From: Echiichthys vipera
Lineage: Eukaryota > Chordata > Actinopteri > Perciformes > Trachinidae
Length of the DNA stretch: 64,000 bases
Direction: 5' to 3'
Assembly: GCA_963691815.1 (NCBI GenBank)
Contig: OY829662.1
Location: 7,964,202-8,028,201, forward strand
In this document: positions 54,201-63,800 of the stretch, piece after piece
Position numbering within the stretch: position 1 is the stretch's first letter
Layout: each line of letters begins with the position of its first letter
Program-made: the position numbers and the translations under genes
Notes under the pieces: model-generated
What the model saw: the letters and a program-made list of their open reading frames with translations, nothing else
Told to the model about the DNA's origin: nothing
The model's database searches: none

Positions 54201-56112
54201 TAAGACAGTGTAAGAATTATTTTTAATGGAATGCTAAAGCTGTGATGCTGTAACATGCATGCATGTTTCAGTACTGTATGTCTGCAAGGTTTTTAAAAGT
54301 CTCAAATTTTCAGCCTGGTTGCCAGAAAAAAATGTTGGCACTGTACATTTCTGCAAACCCCAGACACATAAATATGAGATGTTGAAATGACAGCAAGAGT
54401 TCCAGAATTCATGTGATGTAGAAAAACAAGCCTCAAACTCTTATGGAGAGGGTGGGGGTTGATAGATGGGTTAATCACAAACTTTGGGCTTTCACTCAGG
54501 AGGCAATGTTTGTGTCCCGTTTGTGTCCCTCCCGTCCCATGTGAAGATAAAATGTGATTACATAATAGACATACTTATTTCACCCAAACCAAAATCTATT
54601 CCTAAACATGACCATTATGATGCCTAAACCTAACAATGTGGTTTTGATGCTTAAACCTAAGTAAAGTTAAAAATGTTTGTTTGCATTCACAATATTATTT
54701 ATTTTAAAACTGTTTCTGTGGAGTGTTAAAAAGTCAGTACGTGACAGGTTCCAGCGTTTCGCAAATATTGAGATTCAACATATCTGTGGGTTGATGAAAT
54801 GCACTCTACCAGCATTTTTCTTTTCGGCAAATGGGTTGAAAACATCTTTCGAATAGGAGGGCACTTATCTACATGGGGCTGTGAGTATGGTATCACTGTG
54901 CACAAAAGGTGTCCTGATATACAAAAATAATGGGGAGACAGAGACAAAAACACCACTCTGCTCTGAGTGCTATTTTCCACATCCAGACTATCAAATGCAC
55001 AATCAAGCTCAGGTCATGACCATTTGCTTCCTGAAAAAAAGGTGGGCTTCTGAAAGTCATAAAACAATTTTTCAGAGTTAGTTTGTAATCAGTTTAACTG
55101 GTGATTAGGGATTTTTCAGCATAAATGATTTTCTGGTAGCCAACATCTTGCACCTAAGATATATCAGCCAATCAGGAATGAATATTGTCTGTAGTCATGT
55201 TATAATGCACTGCTTAAAAAGTGTCATGCGGTTCTTCCGAAGCCACTCTGCATGACGTGACTTCCATAGCAATGAAATATTGTACAGAGATAATCACATG
55301 GTGAGCATGATCTGACTGGTCTGCATTCTTTCTGCACTGGAGTTGCAGCATTTAATAAATATCACTCTCTGGAAAGAACAAATGCAACCAAATGTGCACA
55401 TACACAATTTGCAACGCATGTCATATGAATAGTTGCAGTCATTTGAAGCAAGCAGCCTTGTTTCAAATTTGATGACAGAACTTTTTCAGATTTATCCTGA
55501 GGGATTTGACAGATATGTAACACATTTCTAATACCAAAGCAATCACTAACACAACAACAGCCCACTAATAAATATTCTTCTGTCTTGATTGCAGATGCCT
55601 GTGATCTGACACTGGACCCTAACACAGCAGGCGTGACTGTAATTTTGACAAACGAGAACAAAAAGGCAACCTATGTTCAGGAAAAGCAGCCATATCCTGA
55701 TAATCCAGACAGATTTGACGGTTGTCAAGTACTATGTGAGGAGGGTCTGGACGGTCGCCATTACTGGGAGGTTGAGTGTAAATCAGCTGATGTGGGAGTG
55801 GCCTACAAAAGTATAGACAGGGTGGGAGACTGCTCAAGTGAATTTTCTTTGGGAGAAAATGAAAAGTCTTGGTGTTGGTTTAACAACAGGAGCTTTCATC
55901 ATAACAGTTCCTGTCTGGAGTTTATAGGCCGTGCCACATACAAAGGTACCATAGGAGTGTATCTGGACTGGCCAGCGGGCATTTTGTCCTTTTTTGAGGT
56001 CTTTCCTGATACACTGATGCACCTGTACACTGTCTGTACAACTTTCACTGAACCACTACATCCTGGTTTTAGTCTTTATGATGGATCAATTTACCTCTGT
56101 AAACTAAAGTAA
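44772..56112 (+). CDS. NLR immune sensor: PB1-CARD-FISNA-NACHT-LRR-B30.2, 12 coding exons, about 1381 aa
   Basis: A cytosolic NOD-like receptor of the fish FISNA-NACHT class. Exons: 44772-45207, 45430-45544, 45643-45689, 45794-46030, 46223-48101, 48307-48480, 50212-50379, 52030-52203, 52781-52954, 53845-54018, 54160-54209, 55595-56112. All have GT-AG borders. Their summed length is 4146 nt, giving one open frame of 1381 aa plus stop. Domains: PB1-like 5-80, linker 81-199, CARD 200-278, FISNA about 279-370, NACHT with Walker A GIAGIGKT (388-395) and Walker B LFIFDGLDE (461-469), LRRs 905-1193, B30.2 1210-1381. The ATG at 44772 (AAGATGG) has a strong context. No stop or frameshift is present, so the gene looks functional. 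It is unlikely to be CIITA, which lacks FISNA and B30.2. An upstream noncoding exon is likely but was not found. Poly(A) signals: 56335 and 56945. Confidence 0.9.
45794..46030 (+). CDS. NLR exon 4: CARD (ASC/NLRP1 type)
   Basis: One 237-bp exon, phase 1 at both ends, encodes about 79 aa and nothing else. It reads WVDNNRSKLIQNV at the start, EAARTSQDKMRELYKTL in the middle and FYRSFQKFHPELRE at the end. The six-helix pattern and the TSQDKMR.L block are the same as in the CARDs of ASC and NLRP1, which recruit caspase-1 type proteases. It is preceded by a 47-nt and a 115-nt linker exon. The acceptor is 'tttttaaaag'. The domain appears complete. Confidence 0.85.
46223..48101 (+). CDS. NLR exon 5: FISNA and NACHT ATPase with winged-helix/superhelical region
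   Basis: A single 1879-bp exon, as usual for fish NLR NACHT regions. FISNA includes LRRKFGIEFEG and YTELHIVKGESERVNKEHE. NACHT has Walker A GIAGIGKT, Walker B LFIFDGLDES, sensor 1 WITSRPG and the winged-helix motif FVHLTVQEYFAAL. All catalytic positions are present, so nucleotide binding should be intact. It enters in phase 1 and leaves in phase 2, the switch between the N-terminal phase-1 exons and the LRR phase-2 exons. Confidence 0.95.
48307..54018 (+). CDS. NLR exons 6-10: five leucine-rich-repeat exons
   Basis: Exons 48307-48480, 50212-50379, 52030-52203, 52781-52954 and 53845-54018 all enter and leave in phase 2, so any could be added or lost without a frameshift. Four are 174 bp (58 aa, two LRR turns). 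The second is 168 bp. Exons 8-10 show the canonical LxxLxLSYN/LxDSG pattern (for example LAQLDLSYNDLQDSGVKAL). The first two are more degenerate, with fewer consensus Leu/Asn. LRRs are the likely ligand or autoinhibition surface. Confidence 0.9.
48683..48850. repeat. Dispersed repeat, copy B, in NLR intron 6
   Basis: A diverged copy of 7133-7350 with the shared blocks 'ctcctaccctctaatatgac', 'cacaggagcg' and 'agcgccccctaca'. Confidence 0.7.
49360..49800. repeat. Possible transposon-derived sequence in NLR intron 6
   Basis: Base composition is higher in CpG and unlike the flanking intron ('gcagcgggttcgcggacgaa', 'ctacgccgggac'). No ends or coding remnant were recognised, so this is tentative. 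Confidence 0.25.
50029..50055. repeat. (TA)n tract in NLR intron 6
   Basis: A pure TA dinucleotide run. Similar short TA runs lie at 34137-34154 and 52690-52708, all in introns. Confidence 0.9.
50667..51911. mobile_element. hAT-type nonautonomous element, about 1245 bp, in NLR intron 7
   Basis: The left end is TAGGGGTGGGCGATATGAC and the right end, reverse-complemented, TAGGGGTGGGAAAGATAGC. The flanking 8-mers CTTTAAAG (50659-50666) and CTTTTATG (51912-51919) match at 6 of 8. The interior is noncoding except for short open frames without similarity. It accounts for most of the 1650-bp intron between LRR exons 2 and 3. Confidence 0.8.
53055..53620. mobile_element. Truncated DNA-transposon copy in NLR intron 9
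   Basis: It starts 'gaggacctattatgcttttc', followed by 'tgacctatgaatgtagttat', 'ctacgtagaagaagccgaac' and 'cagctgaccaaccgaccaat'-like blocks, known from a common fish hAT-type element. The expected inverted right end was not found, so the copy is truncated or decayed. Confidence 0.5.
55005..55245 (+). repeat. Direct repeat, left copy, upstream of the B30.2 exon
   Basis: It shares ordered blocks with 56535-56745: 'atcaagctcagg-catgacca', 'ctggtagccaacatct', 'tatcagccaatcagg' versus 'tatcggtgtcagtca', 'tgtag-cat/gg-tataatgc' and 'catgcggttctt' versus 'catgccgttctt'. Both copies lie in the same orientation. Confidence 0.75.
55595..56112 (+). CDS. NLR exon 12: B30.2 (PRY-SPRY) domain
   Basis: It encodes about 172 aa ending in LYLCKLK-type sequence and TAA. 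PRY: CDLTLDPNTAG. SPRY: DRFDGCQVLCEEGLDGRHYW, WEVE, GVAYKSI, KSWCWF, IGVYLDWPAGILSFFEV and TFTEPLHPGFSLYDGS. This is the C-terminal B30.2 typical of fish NLRs and TRIMs, usually a ligand-recognition fold. The 50-nt exon at 54160-54209 links it to the LRRs. It is slightly shorter than the fish consensus in the variable loops but shows no stop. Confidence 0.93.
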
Positions 56113-56950
56113 CCAAAAACATTTGGAGGACTAAAAAGAGCTACTCCCTGCTGACTACATATATAAACAGAGAAACAATACATGTCCTACTGCATATTCA
56201 TGTTCACAAACATATGGGTCTGAAGGTTAAAAACAGCACAGACCAATTACAAGATTTGAAATGGTCTGAAAAAGCATAAAATATACCGGGACTTTGTAAA
56301 TACCGTGCTAGATATCAAAAAGCTGATTTATCCAAATAAAGGGCAAAGGCTCTTGACGTTTGAAAAATGTTTCTATGCAAAAGCATGATGAAGTAATATT
56401 GGTCCAATGAGGGGTGGGTTTGAGCATTGTTGGCAACTATTTCCCATTGGCATTTTGCATTTGTTCATTTGTATGTACAGAAAATGAAAAATGCTAGAGG
56501 GCATTTTGTTTTTTATTTTTTCGCAGAAAAAGGTGCAGAATCAAGCTCAGGCCATGACCATGTGCCACCTGAAACAAAGGCGGGTTGTTTTAAAGTCTAT
56601 CTTTTTTTAAAGTTTGTTTGTCATGATTTAGTGTTATTTACTGGTAGCCAACATCTGGTACCTGACATCTATCGGTGTCAGTCATATTTTCTGTAGCCAG
56701 GTACAGTATAATGCTTTTTTATAAGAAATGGCATGCCGTTCTTCTCTCAAGTGTTTTTTATTTTCAACTAATTTTACAATATCTATGGCATTATATCCAT
56801 GTTTGATGTTCATTATATGCTTGTGTGTTTGTGTCAGCACTTTTTATCTTACACTTTTGCATTTCTTGTATGAGAGGTGCTATATGAATAACGTTTTTGC
56901 CGAATAACAATCTGTTCTTTTTATGTTCTTTGCAGTAAATCTGGTGAATA
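56113..56950 (+). terminator. NLR 3'UTR and polyadenylation signals
   Basis: AATAAA at 56335-56340, about 225 bp after the stop, is the likely signal. Another lies at about 56945. The right copy of the direct repeat (56535-56745) is located between them. Confidence 0.5.
56535..56745 (+). repeat. Direct repeat, right copy, downstream of the B30.2 exon
   Basis: See the left copy at 55005-55245. The pair brackets the B30.2 exon at a spacing of about 1.5 kb. Confidence 0.75.
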
Positions 56951-57210
56951 AAACATTTAACAATTGCAACAACAGCGGGCAGAAAGAACATCAACTACAT
57001 TTGATTTGATTAAGCATTTCACACTGGCACAATTAGGATTTGCATTCAAATTATCTGGCCTGCTTTGCTTTTCACAGGTCTCCTTCATAATCTTACTGTA
57101 TCGGCTTTATTTGTTTTAAATGACGAGGGGAAATTTGTACACCTGTAAGCTTCCTGACACATTCAGGCCATGTATGGAATGATTTTGATTGTACCTTTGA
57201 TGTCTGGGTG

Positions 57211-58560
57211 AAATGTTAAATGTAACCAGAAAAATACACCCTTCCTTCCCTGCTTCATGAGAACCAGTCCTCTTTTTATGTGTTTTCCTGTGGGTACATG
57301 CACAATGAAAACAGTAGGCCCATAGGTGCATTTTTCCTTGTGTGTGTGAATTTGTGTGTGTCATGTGAACTGACTCCAGAAAATACAAAACATCTCAAAC
57401 AGCACTCCCACCCTGACTCAATGTCAAAGATAAAGTGGAACGGATGGTAACTGTTATTGTAAATGTGCATAGATAACCACAGCCCAACGCTCTGCCTCCC
57501 ACAGCTTTCAAATTTGAACCCAGAACACTGGGGACGCATATAGAATAAACTGAAAGTAGCTGTCTAGTTTTTAATAGCAGCAAAGTGTGACATAAGGTTA
57601 GGTAAGACACTATGACACAGACATTCAGACATACAGTAGTCTTAGAAAAAATATCCATTGAAAAATAATGCACTATAGATGATCACAGGAGAAATAATTT
57701 GACAATTTGAGGACCACTGAGAATAACAGTTTGCAACCTTATAAGGAAGCATGTGACAAGGAAGTTGGTAGTTTGAAATCTACCGGTTTGTAGGCCAATC
57801 TTGATGAAATGTGTAGATAGATCAGCTGAGAGCTGACAACCATGCATGCAGCCGATGTTACAGTTACTTTATTTGCTTTAACTGACAAGCCAAACCTTTT
57901 CCATCTGCAGGTGATCTTTTTTTATTGTGAAGTGTTAAAATGAAACCAGAGAAAGACACCCGTCTTCCCTGCATCTCAAGGGTACATTCACAATAAAAAC
58001 AGTTGGCCCCTAGGATAATTTTTTCTTTTTATGTGTGTGTGCGTGCATGCACAAAAGTGTGTAGTGCCTCCAAACAGCTCTCCCACCTTGACTCAATGTC
58101 AAAGATAAAGTTAAAACGGATGGTTACTGTTATTTTAAATGTGCATGCATAACCACAGCCCAACGCGTTTCCTCCCACAGCTTTCAAATTTGAACCCAGA
58201 ACACTGGAGACGAGTGTAGATTAAACCGAAAGTAGCAGTCTAGTTTTTAATAGCAGCAAAGTGTGAGAAAAGGTTAGGTAAGACACTTTGGCATAATCAT
58301 ATACATTCCGACGTAGGCCTAGAAAAAATAATCGCTAACAATTATTCATTTTTACAAGAAATGGTCACAGGAGAAATGATTTGACAATTTCAGGACCATT
58401 AGAAATAACACAGTTTGCAACCTGAACAGGTAGCTTTAGACAAGAAACTTGCCAGTTTGAAATCCATAGGTCTCTCAACCAATCTTTGTGAAAGGAATGA
58501 ACCTGAACTTGTAGATTGACCAGCTGAGAGTTGACCCACCATGCATGCAGCTAATCTGCT
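57211..58560 (+). repeat. Diverged tandem duplication, unit about 725 bp
   Basis: Two adjacent noncoding copies (about 57211-57900 and 57940-58560). Shared blocks occur in order at constant spacing: 'gactcaatgtcaaagataaa', 'ataaccacagcccaacgc', 'cccacagctttcaaatttga', 'ctagtttttaatagcagcaa', 'caggagaaat-atttgacaat', 'ccatgcatgcagc'. Divergence is perhaps 15-20% by eye. No reading frame is conserved between the copies. Confidence 0.9.
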
Positions 58561-59103
58561 CTTCATACCTTCACTGGTAATATTTGCTGTAAATAAGACG
58601 ATAATTAAGACTAATCATCTATATGATACTACAGAATGGCAGCAGCTTTTAGAAAAATGCAAATGGTTCCTGTTTACTTGTCCTTTATATGATGGTGCTT
58701 TAGCTTACGTAGGTGGGGAAAATGTATGTGGGTGGTGGGTTAGTGGGTAGCTTTAAAACTTGGTTTGCCAAAATGAAAGCAATTTGTGGAGCCTCCTGTC
58801 TGCTCTGTGACACACATGGGGACTGTCCCCTCTGCTGTTTCTTTTGCCACCCTCTGTTTCTCCCATGGTTCCTTTCATTTGTCAGCCTTGTTAGTGTAAC
58901 TCACTCTGAGGTACACTGACACACACAGACCCACATCTACACTTGGGGATAAACATACATTGCACACAGATAATGAGCACACACACAGGTTTGGCATATT
59001 TGGAGAAACTTACACACAAAACTCAATTACCTGCTTATACACTCAGAATGATTTTCACATTTTTGCCACACAGAGATACACACTTCATCATCACACACAT
59101 CCA

Positions 59104-59150
59104 AGTCTGTATGCTAAGCTAACCAGCTGCTGGCTGTTGTATAGGGAGTT
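59104..59150. repeat. Dispersed fish repeat ('gctaagctaacc' family), short copy
   Basis: It contains 'gtctgtatgctaagctaacc' then 'agctgctggctgt', the same core as 4110-4280. Confidence 0.6.
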
Positions 59151-59851
59151 ATTGCAGTAAGTTGAATATTATTATGGCATGTTTATTTCTATTTAGAAGA
59201 GCTGCAAATATATTACTTTGATTTTGTTTTAAAATGTCAAACAAATAAAACTATTAAAAAAAAATCCACTGCTTTTTTGCAGGGGACAATTAAGGTTTTC
59301 TGATTCTGATTCTATTAATCTTCAAACAAACAATTAAACAAAAGATCCTTACCTTAAAACACTTAAACATTTTTTATATTTTAGTTACACACTCTCACGT
59401 AAACCAGTTTTAAAAAAGAAGCTTTGGATTTGCACAAAACGGAGGAATTAACTGGACAATTGGACAGATGGGAGGATACAGCCTCACCTCAAATGGCCTT
59501 GCTAAACTCTGCATCATGCCTCTGCATTCTAATGGTGTAACACTAGAGGGGGATGCTTAACAGGATATGACATGCCAGGACAGCCATGATGCAGGCAACT
59601 GCTTTATTGTGTGTATGTGTTTGTATAAATTACATTTCAAGGCATATCCTCTGCACATAAGTACCCTTATTAGAAGGAAATATGTTGATTCACAATACTT
59701 CCATTGTCTCATAAAATTTCAGCAGTGTTCAGTCTTTCTGTTTTTCTCATAGAAAAAGGAAGACGCTATTTTCCTATTTATATTTTCCCATCGTCTATCC
59801 TCCTATATTTTCCTCATATACAAGGACATTGTAACAGGTGAAAGCAGATGG

Positions 59852-59907
59852 ACACACACACACGCACACGCACACGCACACGCACACACACACACACACA
59901 CACACAA

Positions 59908-59968
<61 letters not shown>

Positions 59969-59971
59969 TAC
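59852..59971. repeat. (CA)n microsatellite with 'caaacata' interruptions
   Basis: An imperfect CA array with two 'caaacata' interruptions about 60 bp apart, suggesting internal duplication, and 'cacgca' units at its start. Confidence 0.95.
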
Positions 59972-60731
59972 ACTCACTGTAGACACACAGAAAACCTTTT
60001 AGAAAAGACAGGACCAATTCCTTCACACGAGTCACCTTCAGTTTGAAATTATTTATGCATATTATTTATTCATACTCTTATCTTGATTTGAACATATGTC
60101 GTAGAGGTCAGGACGCATCAACAGTTTTAGAAGCTTAGAAAAAGTGAAGGGATCACCAAAGTTATTAAGATTGTCCACAGACTGTGATTGTCCCTGGTGG
60201 TGATTGTCCAGTCATAGCCTTAGCCACTGTATCAGGGCACAGCAGGCCTATCAAGATTCCAGCCTACCCTGGATTTTTCTACATGCCGAAGAGGTGTGCA
60301 TAGGGGTGTAGTTACCAAAAACACAAGAGAAAAAGTGTTACTTACAGTACAATTTTTAGCTTACAGTAGGCTTATTAACTAGCTACTTACACCTCATGAA
60401 ATCTACCAGCTATAAATGTCAAACCTTCTTTAGTCTTCCTTTTATAACTCATGCAACAAAGGGTTAATGATATGGTAGTGCCCTATCACTTGTGGCTTCA
60501 TCTATTGCTCTACACTCCAGTCCAGTAGCTTGTCGCCAACCTCCATTAAAACTCAAAGAAGAAAAAAACCTTTGCTCTGGGTCTTGTCTAGATGGTAATT
60601 TAAGATTTGAGAAACTCTTGTGAGATGATGATGAATGGTTAAGGTAAGGACGTTGTTGGGCAGTGAGTCTCGTCAGAGTTGTGTCACTAATCTGGTTATT
60701 ATCTAGACATAATAGCGTCCCTGCGGGACAT

Positions 60732-60922
60732 TTTCTTTTCCGAGGATGGCAAAGTCATGACCCACCCTACTCTGCATCTGATTGGCCAGTAATTGTTTAC
60801 TTTGTTTGTTAGGCTTAGGCATGAGGAATAATACTGGTTAAAGTGTAGGTAAGAATACTAGGGTAAGCCAATCAGAGGCAAAATAGGGTGGGTCATGACT
60901 TCACCATCCTAGGAAAATAAAT
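60732..60922. mobile_element. Inverted-repeat (MITE-like) element, about 190 bp
   Basis: Arms of 55-60 bp pair across a central loop. Left 'gaggatggcaaagtcatgac' then 'ccaccctactctgcatctga'; right, reverse-complemented, 'taggatggtgaagtcatgac' then 'ccaccctattttgcctctga'. No certain target-site duplication was found. The family is unknown to me. Confidence 0.75.
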
Positions 60923-61429
60923 ATTGTGCACTGTAGGCAAGGTAGACAGCATATGCTAGTCAGATGCTGGGTGACACTGTAGGGAGAGGTGAAGAGCTGC
61001 TGCGGAACAGCAGAAGTCTGTATATTTCTTGAAGTTAAAGGAGTGAACTATTCCTGAGTTCAGAAAGACAATTGACTCTTGATCTATTCTGGCTGGTTAA
61101 TAACTGCAACTAAAAAGGTTGTTAAAGCCAATCACACCATGCAGATGTTGCTATTAATCTGTATTTATGTTTATTTTGTCAGACGACTTTGCAGACGTAA
61201 AAATAGTGATTTGATCAACATCTCAGTGCAGCAGCATAGAAATTGTTTGCCTTGGGGTAACATTAAGGAAGCATTTATGAGCCACAGTTAAATGAATGCT
61301 TCTAAGACGATAAAAATACATAAATGAGAACAACTAAATTATGAATTCAGTTGCATCAAAACACAGCTAAGGTGATTACAGTGAGCAGGACAGGTCTGGA
61401 CAGAAGTTTAATGAGCTGAAAACTCAGCA

Positions 61430-61920
61430 GCAGTGGCAGATTAAGGTGGTCAGGGGCCCCTAGGCTACTGTTTGTTTGGGCCCCCCACATTATTAATCAT
61501 GTTTTATCAGAAAAAAACCCCAGCTAGAACAGAAGAGTCCGCAACCTTGAAAAATCCTGTAAATTTAGGAATTTTCTTAAATCTTGGTCCCGTTGTTCTT
61601 TCAGCCGTTGTGTTTCTCTTTTTCGTGCTCCGCTATCACATTTCCTTTCTGACATTTTGCCGCTATACTGAATGATGTATCATTTGACAATAAAACTGAC
61701 CTCGGCCACAGGATGGCAGCTTATTGGGTAAATATGTCCTGTATATATCCATCCAGCATCATCTTAATTTTTTTTAAATGTTTCCAAGGGCCCCAATAGT
61801 AGGCAAGTTTTTTTTTCCCAGTGAGGTCAATTAAAAAAATTAAAATAGTCTGGCCAATGTGGGGCCCCTGCACACCTGGAGCCCCTAGGCTGCAGCCTAG
61901 GCCAGCCTGTGCATTAATTA
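61430..61920. mobile_element. Candidate nonautonomous DNA transposon ('ggggcccctaggc' ends)
   Basis: The left part has 'caggggcccctaggct' and 'gggccccccacatt'. The right part holds the same words inverted ('aatgtggggcccctg', 'agcccctaggct'). These are subterminal inverted repeats without a clear target-site duplication. Confidence 0.5.
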
Positions 61921-62112
61921 ACTGAAATGTGTCTGTCCTATTTGTATCATCTCCCATGAAGACATATTTTATATTATTATAACCTTGGTTACGTTTTGTA
62001 GCCCCAGATTTCATGAACATAAGCCTATTGTATGTGTCCCAATACAAACCCAATACAAATCCCTTTGGTTAAACCCAATAGCACGAGCCACTTGGAGGTG
62101 GAAGCATATATA

Positions 62113-62235
62113 AGAAAGAACCAGGCTAGCTGTTTTCAGTCTTTATGCCAAGCTACACTAACTGGCTGCTGGCTGTATCTTAAAATGTACCGTACAGACA
62201 TGAGAGTGATATCAATCTCCAAGCATATTTTCCGT
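62113..62235. repeat. Dispersed fish repeat ('gctaagctaacc' family), copy 3
   Basis: 'caggctagctgttttcagtc', 'tttatgccaagctacactaa', 'ctggctgctggctgta' and 'gtacagacatgagagtgata' in standard order. Confidence 0.7.
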
Positions 62236-62546
62236 GCAAACATATACATTTGAGGAAAGAAAAGTCTCTCTGTGCTCTGGCTTGGATGTGAAAGAATAGA
62301 TGCTTTAAGCCAATTTAAAATAGCCTCTACACTCTTTTCCATGTCTGGTTCAGAATAAGGGCTGTATGAGTGTGCTATTTCTTTTTAATTGTGTGTGGCT
62401 GTCTATAAGTAGAAGTAATTTTATATTGGCTCTCATGTTTGTTTTTTTAATAGGGCATATATTGTGTTAGTATGTTCTATTGTGTTTATGACTTAATCAT
62501 GTGGGCTATCCTGTGGAGACAGGTGAAGAGCTGTGTGAGGGGAGCA

Positions 62547-62573
62547 TGTGTGTGTGTGTGTGTATGTGTGTGT
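62547..62573. repeat. (TG)n short array
   Basis: An interrupted TG tract. A second of similar size lies at 63099-63129. Confidence 0.9.
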
Positions 62574-63097
62574 TAAAATGCGCCTGTGTGTTTCAGAGCA
62601 AGTAATTTGGAGTGACAGGCTGGCCATCAACAACAGAGCATTTACAGTAACTGCATCAACAATTTCGCACACCTGAAAACACAAATAGCATGGCTCATTT
62701 CACCTCTTATCTACACACACATGTGCATATGCTGACATGCATACCTGCGCCTGCTCACAGACACGCGTTTTTCCTAAAAAAAGAGAGAGTATCCGTATTT
62801 CATTCTTTTTTGATTTGAACTCATTTGAACATATTTTGACAATAGATCTTTTCAAATGTCATACATGATTTAGCTGCTCAGTGATTCAATTTTTCAAATT
62901 GGTATTTAAATGTATTTTTGTTCTGTTTTTCTTGCACTCCCTCTGTTCAGGCTCTGGAACAATTTAACAGAAAAATCAAATCCGTTTAAAAGCATTGTTC
63001 AAAAATATGTGTGTGTCTTTCTGAAACAGTAATTGAGTGTACAGAGGTTTTGTACGTAACTAATGTATTATGTACATGTGTTGTTGTATAGGGGTCA

Positions 63098-63128
<31 letters not shown>

Positions 63129-63737
63129 TACATAAGGCTTCTCCTATACATTTTTTACAACCACCCAGTGAGCCATATGGGCACCTGATAGAACAAATCT
63201 GATTTTCACTGCTGCTGTTAATTAATTGATGCTGAATTGGGGCCTGTACACATGCTGTATTTTTGATGCCTTCAAATTTTAATGTAAAAACATGGAAGGC
63301 GCACTCAAACGTGAGAGCAATGCCATTGAGGCATGTAAGCGTCTATTTTTCCAGGTATATTCAGGGCACCTGGGTTCATTTTTTGGAAAGCTGTAGTGCC
63401 TCGCTTTTCCCAGGCGGTAAAAGACGCCGAATGTGAAAGGCCATATTCATAATTATGAATGAGAAAGAGTGAACTTCAGACTCATTCCCTGGCTCCAAAT
63501 ATCTACTACATCAGATTTTTTTTTCAGCTATTCAAATAAATCTGGTGTTATGTTATTGACAGCCGCAACTGTGCCAGTCAGAGCTCTGCAGACCAGAAAA
63601 ATAAAGACAGGGAAAAAAAGCACGGATTAAATTGAGGTTGTGTGCGTCGCATGCGTCACTGTAGTGGAGCATCATAGTTGGACGCCTAGGGGTCCTGACA
63701 AAACGGCCATATGTGAAGAGCTGGGAAAGGGATGGGG

Positions 63738-63800
63738 AAACGGTTAGCCCAGCTCTGTCCAGTAACAAAACCTGCCTACCAGTACCTCTAAATCCCACGA
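63738..63800. repeat. Fragment of a common fish repeat (5' part of the same family)
   Basis: 'cccagctctgtccagtaaca' then 'aaacctgcctaccagtacct', the blocks that usually precede the 'gctaagctaacc' core in fish genomes. The core itself is absent here. Confidence 0.5.

Noticed and set aside
44772..56112. The NLR as fish CIITA, because CIITA lies near EMP2 in mammals
   Set aside because: CIITA has no FISNA or B30.2 domain and a different N-terminus. This gene has both domains plus a CARD.
44772..56112. The NLR as a pseudogene
   Set aside because: All splice sites are canonical, all phases match, Walker A and B are intact, and no stop occurs over 1381 codons.
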